A stretch of 64,000 nucleotides of DNA from CAYULW01 sp964445815 (GTDB lineage Bacteria; Bacteroidota; Bacteroidia; Flavobacteriales_E; Vicingaceae). Shown in pieces: positions 42,106 to 53,100 of this stretch (its first letter is position 1; each line of letters starts with the position of its first letter). The translations under genes were made by a program, and so were the position numbers. The DNA is taken from positions 53,368 through 117,367 of the forward strand of contig CAYULW010000009.1 of NCBI GenBank assembly GCA_964445815.1, written 5' to 3'. Below the pieces are notes generated by a model, which was given only the letters and a program-made list of their open reading frames with translations, was not told where the DNA came from and did no database searches.

Positions 42106-44076
42106 TCATACTTTTAATCCCATAAGACATACATCATCTATTTGTTCATTATCTGCCTTCCAGTCTGTGAATATATTTTCCAGTTTTTTCTTTTGTTGAA
42201 AGACACTTAAATGGCAATTTGACAGAAGATACTCTTTAAGCCGTTTGACTAGAAATTTTTTGTTTTTAGGTCCGCCGAATTGATCAGCAAAACCGTCTGA
42301 AGTGAGATAAATATGATCCCCCTTTTGGAGCTGTACCTCTTGGTATTGAAAAGGTCTCGGATTACTGTATTTGCCTATTGGTTGTCTATCAGCAGGAATT
42401 ACTTCTACACATTTTCGATCATTTCGTATCAGATACGCGGGATTATTTGCTCCTGCAAAGTATAACTTATTGGTTTTGTTTTCTATACAGCATAATGCGA
42501 TGTCCATGCCATCATAAATATCTTGACTGCCTTGATCAAAAGCCTCTATAACTAGTTCTCTGCATTTGTTAAGAATAAGATGAGGCATTTTTAGACTGAA
42601 TTCATTTACAGCCCTAGTTAAGGCAGAATAACAAACCATTCTGACAAGAGCACCGGGTATACCATGTCCGGTGCAATCTGCTACACAGGCATAGGTATGA
42701 TGCTCATCTTGTTCTACCCAATAAAAGTCACCAGAGACGATATCTTTTGGCAAATAAAGAACAAAACCGTCTTCGAGCTTTGTTTCTAAATGATCTACAT
42801 TGGGAAGCATAGCGTCTTGAATTCTCTTGGCATAGTTAATACTATCGGTAATGTTCCTATGTTGTTCTATGACTTCATGTTTTTGAGCTTTGATTAATCT
42901 GTTTAATTGTTTTAGCCGTTTGTTTCTTTTGGTTTTTCGAATAAAATTCACGTATAGGTTGACAGAAAACAATATGATTAACCCTCCAAACAAGATTAAC
43001 CAGTTTCTTACTTTTTTCTGATACGATATTTCAGCCTGATTCAAGATTTCCTGCTGTTTTAGCTCACCCTTCATGTGCTCTTTATAAGTGTCAAACTCTC
43101 CCTTTAATTTGACCTGAGCAAGACGTTTAATGCGATCGCGATTCAAAAGGCTATCGCTGGTTCGTTTAAACAATTGATGCATTGACAAGGCCTGTTCATA
43201 TTGACCAAGTTTTTGATAGGCCTTACTTAAGGTTTTACTTGCTTCCTTTACTCTTCTGGTTTGATGTAGCTTTTTTGCCAGATTTACACTTTCTCCCGAA
43301 TATTCTAAGGCTTTTCTAATTTGATTCAAATGGAGATAACTGATTCCAATATTGTTTAATGTAGGAATCATCATGTTGGTATCATTAAGCTTTCTCTCCA
43401 GCTTAAGAGCTTTAAAGTGATATATCAAAGCTTCATCATAGTGTCCCATAGAGTTAAGTGTAAATCCGATATCACTACTCGCAGTGGCAATTCCTACTGT
43501 ATCATCGTTTGTTTTAAAAAGTTTTAAGGCTTCCTGATGTGTTTGAAGACAACTGTTATAGTCTTTCTTTGCCCAAGCTACATAGGCACTGTAATTGAGA
43601 TTTAAAGCGGCTTTACTCGTATTATTTAAAGCCATGAACTGATCGTAAGCCAATTGATAGAAATCCTGAGCTTTCTCTAATTCACCTTGGTCACTGAAGT
43701 AATAGCTTGCGCCGATCTTGCTTGAAACTTCTGCTTTTATCGAGTCATATTGAGTTTGCTTTAATAAATTATGACAGAATAAATACTCATTTAAAGCCAT
43801 TGGATAATCACCAATCTTAAAATAACTATCACCTAAACTAAGTTTGGTAATAACCATTCTAAAACTATCCATGATAATGCTTGCATTTTCATACTCTTGT
43901 TGATAGCTTTTAATGCTATTGAGAACTTGATTCTTTTGAGGTAGATATTCTTCTTTTGTCTGCTCGAATGATGAATTTTCTACTTGTGCACTTGCCGTAT
44001 TGAGTACAAAAAAAATGATGATAAAGGATAGGCCTTTAGAGAAACCATGATGCGTTAGAGCAGAAAACATAATCAC
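42106..44076 (-). CDS. TPR protein with SpoIIE-type serine phosphatase domain
   Basis: A 656-residue membrane-anchored sensor. It has a signal peptide (ending TASAQ), about six tetratricopeptide repeats (about 70-310), a transmembrane helix near 358-378 (WLILFGGLIILFSVNLYVNF), a coiled coil, and a PP2C/SpoIIE phosphatase domain (about 440-656; DIVSGDFYWVEQ, VADCTGHGIPGALV, LTSDGFADQFGG) with metal-binding Asp. In Bacteroidota such proteins respond to periplasmic signals through the TPRs and dephosphorylate an anti-anti-sigma-like partner. No partner is adjacent. Confidence 0.9.
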   Translation of the reverse strand: MIMFSALTHHGFSKGLSFIIIFFVLNTASAQVENSSFEQTKEEYLPQKNQVLNSIKSYQQEYENASIIMDSFRMVITKLSLGDSYFKIGDYPMALNEYLFCHNLLKQTQYDSIKAEVSSKIGASYYFSDQGELEKAQDFYQLAYDQFMALNNTSKAALNLNYSAYVAWAKKDYNSCLQTHQEALKLFKTNDDTVGIATASSDIGFTLNSMGHYDEALIYHFKALKLERKLNDTNMMIPTLNNIGISYLHLNQIRKALEYSGESVNLAKKLHQTRRVKEASKTLSKAYQKLGQYEQALSMHQLFKRTSDSLLNRDRIKRLAQVKLKGEFDTYKEHMKGELKQQEILNQAEISYQKKVRNWLILFGGLIILFSVNLYVNFIRKTKRNKRLKQLNRLIKAQKHEVIEQHRNITDSINYAKRIQDAMLPNVDHLETKLEDGFVLYLPKDIVSGDFYWVEQDEHHTYACVADCTGHGIPGALVRMVCYSALTRAVNEFSLKMPHLILNKCRELVIEAFDQGSQDIYDGMDIALCCIENKTNKLYFAGANNPAYLIRNDRKCVEVIPADRQPIGKYSNPRPFQYQEVQLQKGDHIYLTSDGFADQFGGPKNKKFLVKRLKEYLLSNCHLSVFQQKKKLENIFTDWKADNEQIDDVCLMGLKV

Positions 44077-44356
44077 ATGTTTTGGTAAGATTGCTTTGTA
44101 ATATTAAGATAATTTTTTCAATAATAAGTTATAAATGCCTAATAAATAGCACATTATATAAAATTTAAACTACGCGGTTTTATCTCTAAAGCTTTGACTT
44201 ATTAGGAAAAAGAATGAAATGATTGATTTTAGGTTGAGATGGAATAATCATAAAACAAGTCAAAAAGAAGATTGAGACAGACTTTCATCTAAAACTATCA
44301 TTTTACCATTAAATCCCTATATTTATTTATTCGCGAACAACTAATTCCGTTACAAA

Positions 44357-45130
44357 ATGAAACAGCTTTTTTTGATCCTCTTCATTATTGCCCTTAGCTT
44401 AGCTTGCGATGTACAAAAAGGTTCGGATTGGGGATCATTAATGGACATTACAGATCAGCCTGAAACAAAAGAACAAACACAAAGCACTTCAAACAGCAAT
44501 CCTTTATTCAAAAGCCGCTCTAAAGTACATCATGGTATTGATATTTCTCACTTTCAAGGCGATATCGTTCAAAAATTAGATGCAGGAGATAGCCTTCGTT
44601 TTGCCATTTGTAAGGCCACTCAAGGTGAATATTTTGTGGATCCGGATTTCAGAATGAACTGGAATTTGATTAAAGAAAAAGGAATGATTAGGGGAACCTA
44701 CCATTTTTATGACTGTTCTGTTGACCCGGTAAAGCAAGCCAATCATTTTACTTCGCAGGCTTCTGATATTAGCAAAATGGATATTGCTCCTATTTTGGAT
44801 ATTGAACAAGGAAGCATGACGTCTTCAGTTTCAGGTGAACAAATGGTAGAAGACATTCTGGTTTTTCTGCAAACCGTAGAAAAAACTTTAGATCGTCAGC
44901 CGATATTATATACGGATTATGCTTTTGCTCAGGAATATTTGAAAGACCCTGCCTTATCTAAATACAATTTATGGTTAGCTGAATATTCTGGAAAAGAAAA
45001 ACCGTTTATTCCTAATCTATGGAAGGAGAAAGGATTTAAAATCTGGCAAAAGAGCGATACCTATTCAGCTCACTCCACGCAATTGGACTTTGATGTCTAT
45101 TTCGGAGATTTATATAACCTTGTTAAATAG
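44357..45130 (+). CDS. GH25 family lysozyme lipoprotein
   Basis: A 257-residue predicted lipoprotein (LFIIALSLACDVQKG, Cys near residue 17) with a GH25 muramidase domain (about 55-250). The family pattern is GIDISHFQGDI near the start, FAICKATQGEYFVDP, GTYHFYDCSVDP, and APILDIEQGS that supplies the catalytic Asp/Glu pair. It cuts peptidoglycan between MurNAc and GlcNAc. It begins a small plus-strand unit, 5 bp ahead of the membrane/coiled-coil gene. Confidence 0.92.
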   Translation: MKQLFLILFIIALSLACDVQKGSDWGSLMDITDQPETKEQTQSTSNSNPLFKSRSKVHHGIDISHFQGDIVQKLDAGDSLRFAICKATQGEYFVDPDFRMNWNLIKEKGMIRGTYHFYDCSVDPVKQANHFTSQASDISKMDIAPILDIEQGSMTSSVSGEQMVEDILVFLQTVEKTLDRQPILYTDYAFAQEYLKDPALSKYNLWLAEYSGKEKPFIPNLWKEKGFKIWQKSDTYSAHSTQLDFDVYFGDLYNLVK

Positions 45131-45135
45131 AAATT

Positions 45136-46422
45136 ATGAAATCAACTAGACTCCTATTCAGAATTGTTTGCATTGCATTAGTTGTCATTTCTATACTTGG
45201 ACTGTTTGAGCCAAGTGCGTTTAACTTTTTGAAAGAATCTGCAAAAAAGAATACTGAATTTCTGGCGGCTATATCTGAGATTAAAATATTGGTATCCGGG
45301 CTGAGTTCAGTAAACATTCCATTTGTAAGCGGTCATACAGAAGGATTAAGTGAAACATTGGGTAAGGTCCAAAACTATTTGTTGTTTACTGATTCCATAA
45401 CCTTCACACAGATCCTCCTTCTTTCGATTAGTAAGAGCTTTATTTTTAAAGCTTTCTTAATTGTTCTTTTAGTGCTTTCCTTTATTGAAAAGACAAAGCA
45501 GCATTTCACTAAGATTTTGATTCTTGCATTGGCTTTAAGTCCGGGAGCGTCTCTTTTTACAGTTGCTGTGAAACACATCTCCAATGAAATACAAATGGAT
45601 TATGGAGCGCATTATTTGAAAGAATTAAAGGCATCTGCAAATGAGGTAAAAAATGAAAATACGAAGCTCATGGAAGAGCATAATACCCAGCTTACAAAAA
45701 TTAATAATGGTCAAAAAGGGCTTATTTTCTTTCAAAAATTCAAAGAAGACGTTGCTTATGATGTAAAAAAGGTAGAATCTTCCATCAAGGGAGATTATTA
45801 CATGATTAGAAAGATGATTAAAACAGCAGGTCATTCGATCACAGAGAAAGTTTTTCGTTTTTGCAACATGATGCTGTTTTCATTTTTGATTCTGCCAATT
45901 GGTTATGCCCTGTTTATTTATGTGCTGTTTAACTCATTATTTAAAGGTGCGGAATTGAATGCCAACTTAGTAGAACTCATAAAACAAGGTGAAAATGAGG
46001 TGTCTAATACAGGAGTAGTCTTGATAAAGAAATCCTTTTCAACCAAGATGTTAAATATTTTCAAGGCCATCAGAAATGAATTTAAGACAGCAGTTCATGA
46101 AGTAGAAGTTAGCTCTGTCTACAGAAAAGCCAAAGATGAGGCCCAACAGTTAGAAGGAAAAGTAGAAGAGGCATTTAAACATAAAAAGCAACAAGTAGTT
46201 GCTGATATTGATGATGAAATGGCAGCTACGGAAACGAAGGCTGAACAATTCTATGAGCGAGAGAAAAACAAGGTTGTTCAAGATGTTGAAAATACTGAAG
46301 ATGACATTAAAACGAGAGTAGAGATCGAAGAAGGAGTGGTAAAATCTCATGCTGAGCAGCTCTATCAAGAAGAAAAAGGCAAAGTAATTACGGATGTGGA
46401 TAATGAAGTCAATTCGAAATAA
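45136..46422 (+). CDS. Membrane protein with C-terminal coiled-coil repeats (possibly frameshifted)
   Basis: A 428-residue protein with hydrophobic helices near 10-30, 95-115, 135-155 and 240-270, a cytoplasmic or periplasmic loop between, and a charged coiled coil after about 320. The tail has a repeating pattern of V-x-D-V/I-D-x-E with acidic/Lys-rich spacers (QVVADIDDEMAATE, KVVQDVENTEDDI, KVITDVDNEVNSK). The frame ends at 46422, but the same pattern continues in the +1 frame in the following ORF, so one gene may be split by a frameshift. No known domain was recognised. Confidence 0.7.
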   Translation: MKSTRLLFRIVCIALVVISILGLFEPSAFNFLKESAKKNTEFLAAISEIKILVSGLSSVNIPFVSGHTEGLSETLGKVQNYLLFTDSITFTQILLLSISKSFIFKAFLIVLLVLSFIEKTKQHFTKILILALALSPGASLFTVAVKHISNEIQMDYGAHYLKELKASANEVKNENTKLMEEHNTQLTKINNGQKGLIFFQKFKEDVAYDVKKVESSIKGDYYMIRKMIKTAGHSITEKVFRFCNMMLFSFLILPIGYALFIYVLFNSLFKGAELNANLVELIKQGENEVSNTGVVLIKKSFSTKMLNIFKAIRNEFKTAVHEVEVSSVYRKAKDEAQQLEGKVEEAFKHKKQQVVADIDDEMAATETKAEQFYEREKNKVVQDVENTEDDIKTRVEIEEGVVKSHAEQLYQEEKGKVITDVDNEVNSK

Positions 46423-46705
46423 GGTATCGGATGATGTCAATCAGGTCAAATCTCAAGTGGAAGGGGAGGTTAATCAATTGAAGAATAAAGGACAGCAAGT
46501 GCTTACAGAAGCTGAAAATAAAGCGTCAACTCTGGAGAATGATGTTCAACAAAAGGGAGAACAATTGGCCTCAGAAGTGCAAACGAAAGTTAAACAGGAA
46601 GAAGATAAAGTCAAAGATGAATTTAAAGAGGTAGAGGTTAATGTTTCCAAGACAGTAAATGATATCAAAAAAGACAGACCGGGAACTTCTCACATTTCCA
46701 TGTAG
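46394..46705 (+). CDS. Coiled-coil continuation frame of the preceding gene (or small separate gene)
   Basis: A 103-codon frame overlapping the previous gene by 29 bp in the +1 frame. After its first ten residues it reads DDVNQVKSQVEGEVNQLKNKG and then ENKASTLENDVQQKGEQ, the same heptad-like charged pattern as the end of the upstream gene. A one-base skip near 46421 (TCG AAA T AAG) would join the two into one 520-residue protein. Alternatives are a translationally coupled short protein starting at 46394 or 46403, or a sequencing error. Confidence 0.5.
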   Translation: MWIMKSIRNKVSDDVNQVKSQVEGEVNQLKNKGQQVLTEAENKASTLENDVQQKGEQLASEVQTKVKQEEDKVKDEFKEVEVNVSKTVNDIKKDRPGTSHISM

Positions 46706-47112
46706 GAATTAAGAAGCCTTTGAAATTATCATGATTTATGAGGTCAATGATGAAGCCATAACAAAGATGACGGCAATAAGAAAGACGAAATAGTGGAGCC
46801 GGATAAAAAATCGAACTTTTTAAATCAAAAGTCAACAAACATTAATTAGTTGAAAGATAGCATAAAAAAAGATTGTATTCTTAGGTGGAGTGTTAAGAAA
46901 CTTATACCAAAGAGAGTTTTTTATTTCACTACTGCTCTTCTTTGGAAAATGATGAATGTATACCTCTAGTCGACTCGAACCTAATTTCTAATTGTTAAAA
47001 AATATATCTCTCTTATTCAGTTAGTTAATTCTAAATTGAGTTTCTCGTCTTTTTAGTCTCAAAAAAAGGTAATAGATTTAGACGCAATTACAACCATTAT
47101 TTAATACAATCA
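46706..47112. other. Intergenic region without recognised gene (407 bp)
   Basis: AT-rich sequence between the coiled-coil gene and the giant protein gene. No frame above about 20 codons looks real. A near match to the -7 element (TAGATTTA, about 40 bp before the ATG at 47113) may belong to the promoter of the giant gene. No RNA gene or repeat was recognised. Confidence 0.5.
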
Positions 47113-50100
47113 ATGAATTCAGCAAACGAACCAAAAGCAATGTGGACGTATGATGTTCATGCACATTTCTACAATCCCAAAAAGGCAGGCAACTATATAG
47201 CAGCATTTAATAGTGCTTATCAATTAATGCTATTGGACGTATTAACGGGAAAACCTTTTATTCAATCTTCTTTGAATAATGAAGACTCGGCTCTTACCCT
47301 TAACGGTGTAAAAAGAGTAGTAGATCATTTCTATATCGATGGATATTTGGTCGTTATCAACCAAAATACTACATCAAGTGCATATGACATTTTGGCTTTT
47401 GAATTGGCTGCTATTATAAATAGTCAGACTGCAGATGCTTTATGGAGTGAAACGTCAATTATACCCTCAAATTCTAACCCTTCATTCATAGTCAACGAAG
47501 GGGTGCTGTATGGTACATATGAGCATAGTGCAGGTGGGCCATTTGGTGCACAGCATAATTATTTGTTAGCATTAGAAGCAAGCAGTGGCAAAACTGCTTG
47601 GATTCATGAGTCAGAGAAAGATGAGGAAGCAGAAAAAAAGAAAGCGGAGAAGGACCACACAAAGAATAAGCTTCTTCTCTCTAAAAACAATACTACTCTG
47701 GAAATAACGCTTCCAAGTAAATCTAAGGTCAAGACAATAAATACAAGCAGTTTTTTATGTGCCAATCATGAAGCTGTGTATATGGCTGTTAATAGTGAGT
47801 TGTATGCTTTTAATAAAGCCTATGGAGACAGAAGGTTTCCAAGATCTACTATGGTTAATCCACCTCAAAACCTTCCTAGTATTAGCAGTGTAGATCCAAT
47901 TCTAAATGCAGAAAAGTATATCATTGCCACAGAAGAAAAATCGGCGGATAACCACTCTAGAATTTATGCTTTTGATCCAGTTTATGGAGAGCCAAAATGG
48001 TCTTTTCCGGCAACAGAGGATTCCAATACTAATCTTTGGAAAACGGTTTGTCTTTCTGAAGATAAGTCAATGCTTTTAATTTACAATGAAAGTGGCCAAC
48101 TGCAATTGTTGGATACCAAATCCGGTTTGCCAATGTGGGTGCACAAATCCAAGGCGCCTTATTATCCTCAGGTTCCAGCTATAATCGATTATGATTTGAA
48201 GGGAATACAGGCTGTTTTCACTTTTGAATACATTCAGTTTGTTCCACAATATAGGAGTCAAGATAAAAGTAATGGTACCGACTATACTTGGAATACAGGA
48301 AGTTCCATTTATAAAATAAAATTAGGAGAAACCAAACCTGGCCTTGATCCATTGCCGCTTCAAGAGCAGACAGTTTCATCAGTTACTCCACCACCGCCCA
48401 TTCTGTTACTGAATGGTGCTGTTATAACCGCCTCAACTATTGATCCTGCCCCTGCTATAAAAACGTCTGTTACTGCAACACCTGTATTAGAAGATAGGAA
48501 TGCAGCCTATTTTGTGAAAGGAGAGAATAGCATTGCATTTAGTAGTATTGGAGATATCCTAAACTTTGGTGAAAATAAAAACAGCGATGCTAAAAATGAT
48601 GAAGGCAATTTTACTGTAGAGTGTTGGATAAGAACCACCGTTGGAGGACAAATATTTGAAAGTTCCACGGGTAGCTCTTCTAATACTAACTCAATACGTT
48701 TAAATGTGAGTAGTAAAGGAGTAGTAGCTTTAGCGATCACCGCAGATTCAGGAGATAATTATGTGGCTTATACCTCAGATCAATTAAACGTTAATGATGG
48801 CGAATGGCATCATATTGCAGTGGCGGTTGAGGCTAACAAGGGCTATTTTTATGTCGATGGTATTCATGTTTCCTCCAATAAAATCCAAACTGTTACAAAT
48901 CTTTTAAAACCGAATACCCATACCCGTTATTATAACGATGATTATATTATCGAAAAACTAGCTAGTCCAATAAATAACGTTACCCATAAGGTAGAGCAAA
49001 TTCATAAAGGACAGGCAAAACCACAACCGATATCCATTTCCAACCAAACGGCTTTTTCGATTGGAGCAAGTTCAGTTTCAACTGATCATTCAGCGGTAGG
49101 TTTTACCGGTTTGTTAAGAGAGTTCAGAATTTGGAACAATGCATTAAGCGCTGAAAAGATCAACAGTAGAATGTTTAAAATACTGGGCCCTTATCAGAAT
49201 GATTCTACTACAAAGACTGTCACCGTGCCCAAGCAGGGAGGAGGTACAACAACAAAAGAAGAGCCTGTTGCCGGGAATTCAATCAAAGGCGTAGAACCTA
49301 AAATGGTAGTGAATGTGCACATGGATAAATCACACACCATGATTCCCAACACCTTTACTAATTCGGGTACTGCAGCTACAAATAATGTCTTAAATGATGT
49401 GAGTAAAGATAATCCGCTTTGGGGTTCATTCAATTATCCTTGTTCATGTCCAACTGATATTGATTTACTCTTGACAGGTTACCCTTATATTTTAGACCAT
49501 GATCATAAAGAATGGCCTTTCGAAGAACATTGGGCGGTAAGAGGAGAACATGCTGCTTCTACTGATGTGGCCTTATCGAATGATGGTGTCATTTGTTTTG
49601 GTGCGAACAACTATTTGTATGGCGTTCGTAAACATGATGGCAAGAGCCTTTGGAATATCTCTATGGCAGAGTTTTCTAATCCAATCGCTACAGATATGGG
49701 TTTTTTGGTATTGGCCAGTGAAGATACCGATAAAGGTAATTTATGCTTAATCAATACTAAAGATGGATTTTTACAAGTCATCGGTAAAACTACCCTTGGA
49801 GATGATCCCAATGTTTTAGGGAGTTTTTCTCCAGATTTCCAATCGAATCGATTGTTGGCATACAGCAGTAATTATTTGATTTATGCGAATGATTCCGGTG
49901 GAGTAGGCATAGCAACCAATTTAAGTTCATTAACAACCATTGCTAAACATTCCGCTGCGGCTGATACAGCTGTTGTATCTAATTTAAAAATTGTTGGCAA
50001 TTGTGGGTATTGGTGCGAAACTGACACAACAAGTGGAGCCATCTATTTAAGAGCTTATAATTTAGACACAGGTGACCAGTTATTCTCTGCAATTACAGTA

Positions 50101-53100
50101 ACTAGTACTGAATATGCCGTGAATAAACAGCACTTGTTTTACATCACAGCTTCAGATGTGGTAATTGCTGATGCACAGTCAGGAACTGTAATAAAATCAC
50201 GTCCTTTTAACCAGATTAGTAGTGGCTTATCTAGTGCAAACTTTACGGGTATAGCCATTGCTCCTTCTAATAACCAGTTAATTATTACACAAAAAGTAAC
50301 CTCTATTACTGACAACAGTATACATGCGGTTCGACCAGTTTCTTTAACGAAAATTTGGTCCGAAACGATGACCAACGAAATTGTGAATACTCCGGTGATA
50401 AGTGGAAGAAATGTGTATTGTACTGCTCAAGCGACAGCCGAAATAGGTGCTGCTAGAACGAATAAAGGCAGCGTAGTTGCAAGGGACTTAAGTTCAGGAG
50501 CCAAAAGGGGGCACTTTCACGTGACCAATAGAATTGTTAGCCCTCCCTTAGTAGATCATGGAACGGTGTATTTTGCCTGTGAGGACAATAAACATTCTAC
50601 AGGAAAGATAGATGGGGCCATACACCAAGTAGTGTTTGGAGATACCAATGTGCTTCAATTAGACGGAAGCAACTATTTTAGCATTAAAAACGGAACGACT
50701 ACAACAAACGAGACTGCTTGTTGGATGGACTTAAACCCCTTGAATGCTTGTGTGGAAGCATGGGTGAACCTAAACAGTGCCAATGAGTCGGGAATTATTT
50801 CTTTAACTACAGGAAATGCTGGTATAGGTTTAAACTTAAACATGCATGTATCAGCCGATCAGAGTCTTCATTTTAGTGGATTTTATTTCAATGGTACAGA
50901 TCCGGTACAACCCATCTCGTTTAAAAGCACACTGCCTAATGTCATTCCACTAAACAAATGGTGTCACATAGCGGTTAATACAAGCAATAGCGGTACTACC
51001 CCTATTAAGCAGCTATTTATTGATGGAAAGCCAACCAGCATAGCTGATGTAACAGTTGGTACAATCCCTGATCCCTCTTCTTGTCCTAATAAATTTCTTG
51101 CTTATTTGGGAGCCAACGGCTCTTTCAGCAACCAAGCAACCAGTCCAACAAATGGCCTAATAGGTACTGTGCGCATATGGAATACCTATCTGACTGTGTC
51201 TCAAATTATGGACCGTATGCATACTCAGTTAATAGGTACCGAAGCAAACTTATTGGCAGATTGGAGCTTTAATTTATTCAGTGCTGAAGATGTTGCAGGA
51301 AATGCCATTGAGGAATATGGTTTTGAGATTAAAGCTGAGGTAAGTACACCCAATTATATTTTGAATGAATTGAATATGGATAAACCCAATTATCCTTATT
51401 TAACTTATAAAGGTGCTAAATACAAAGGCACTGTCGGAAGTTTATATAAATATCGATTAGATGTTTATGCTCATAAAGCCGATGGCAGTCCAATTGATAA
51501 CCAATATATAAATGTATGGTATTCAGAGGGAGATGACGATGATATTTACGTTTCTGCAGTAGATCACGACAAGCAAGGTAATTACACTCAGATACCTAAA
51601 AAAGATAAAATTTCAGATCAAGTTATTCCGACTACTAGTAGTGATAACCCGACCAACGGTATTACCATTGAGACCACAGACACAGGTTTAGCAAAGCTGT
51701 ATGTTTTAACGACAAGCAAAACGAGTGGCCCGGGTTTTGATTTGTTTTCGAATATCATTCCAAAGCATGAACGCTTTAATGTCAATACCTTAATAGACAG
51801 TCAGGAGCTTAAAGTAATACCGCCACCAACTATAAAGGCGCAGGGTGAATTGGTGCAAGATTATCATTACTCCCATGGGGCAACCATCAATGAACACCGT
51901 CAAAAAGGAGTATACAGAACCATTTTAAGGGTAGACAAGCCTGATAAGTCACCATTGATTAATGAAATGGTCATGGTGTATACAGATACGCCCCAAACCA
52001 TATCGGTGCAAGGGCAGGTCTATTCGGTAACGGCAAAAAATGGCGCAGCATTGTACACCAATGAGCTAGGAGAAATCATGATAGATGCCGATGCTACTGA
52101 TACTAAGGGTTTCAACTTGGAAGTTTGGGCAGGTTTTATGCATAAAAATGAGCGAACCAAATATGCCGTATCAGAAGGTTCGCACAAACGCTTAGCAGGG
52201 ATACAGCAGGAGGATTTGAATTCTCATTATGTTAAAGCTTGGACGGGGGCAGGCTCTGTTCAATCTGGACACAAATTATTAAAACCCCAATATAAAAGCT
52301 CGTCCGAAAAAGTGGCCTATTCTTTAAGGCATTTGATGGCTTCTAGTAACTCAAATAAGAGTAATGATTCCAATTCGAATGGTCAGACACTTAAAAATGA
52401 GGTATTATTAGGTAATCAGGAATTAGCCTCAGCACCTTATACTCAGCCTACGCCAAAACCGAATAGGCGTCAACCTGTAGGTAATCCCATGCCTGATAGT
52501 TTGTCTTCTTTAAGAACACTTACTTATATCAATCGGACGAAAACCATGGATATTCAGGGCTTGAAGAAATCAGTGCTAGATGCTGCAAAAAAAGCAGGAG
52601 TGACGAATGATCCTACAGATCCAATTCAAGGCTTTCAAATTAATTATGTAAAACCTACTAGTAACAATCATAATAAGTACAATTCCATAACGACGAGTTA
52701 TTTAAAACAATCCGACATACAAAGTTTAAAAACCAAATCTGCTAGTATTGCTAGTTCTGGAGGAGCAGTAGAATGGTTTGGGTCTGATTTATTTGACGAT
52801 ATAGAGAGTGTGGCTGAGAAAGCAGCTGACGCGTTTGAACACCTGGTAAAAGACGCCGAAGCCATGGTGTTAGATTTTACTTCAGATATAGAAACGGCCA
52901 TTACCAGTGTTTTAAATGAACTGCCTTTTGGACATGTATTGGCCGATGCCATTGAAAAGGTAATGGCAGTTGTAGATAAGGTGATTCAATTTGTTGATAT
53001 CCTCATCAACACGATGCTCGACTTTTTAATGCTCTTGTTTGAATGGAAACACATACTAGCGACTCAAGGCATTCTTTTGGGTAATATTATTTCTCCAATT

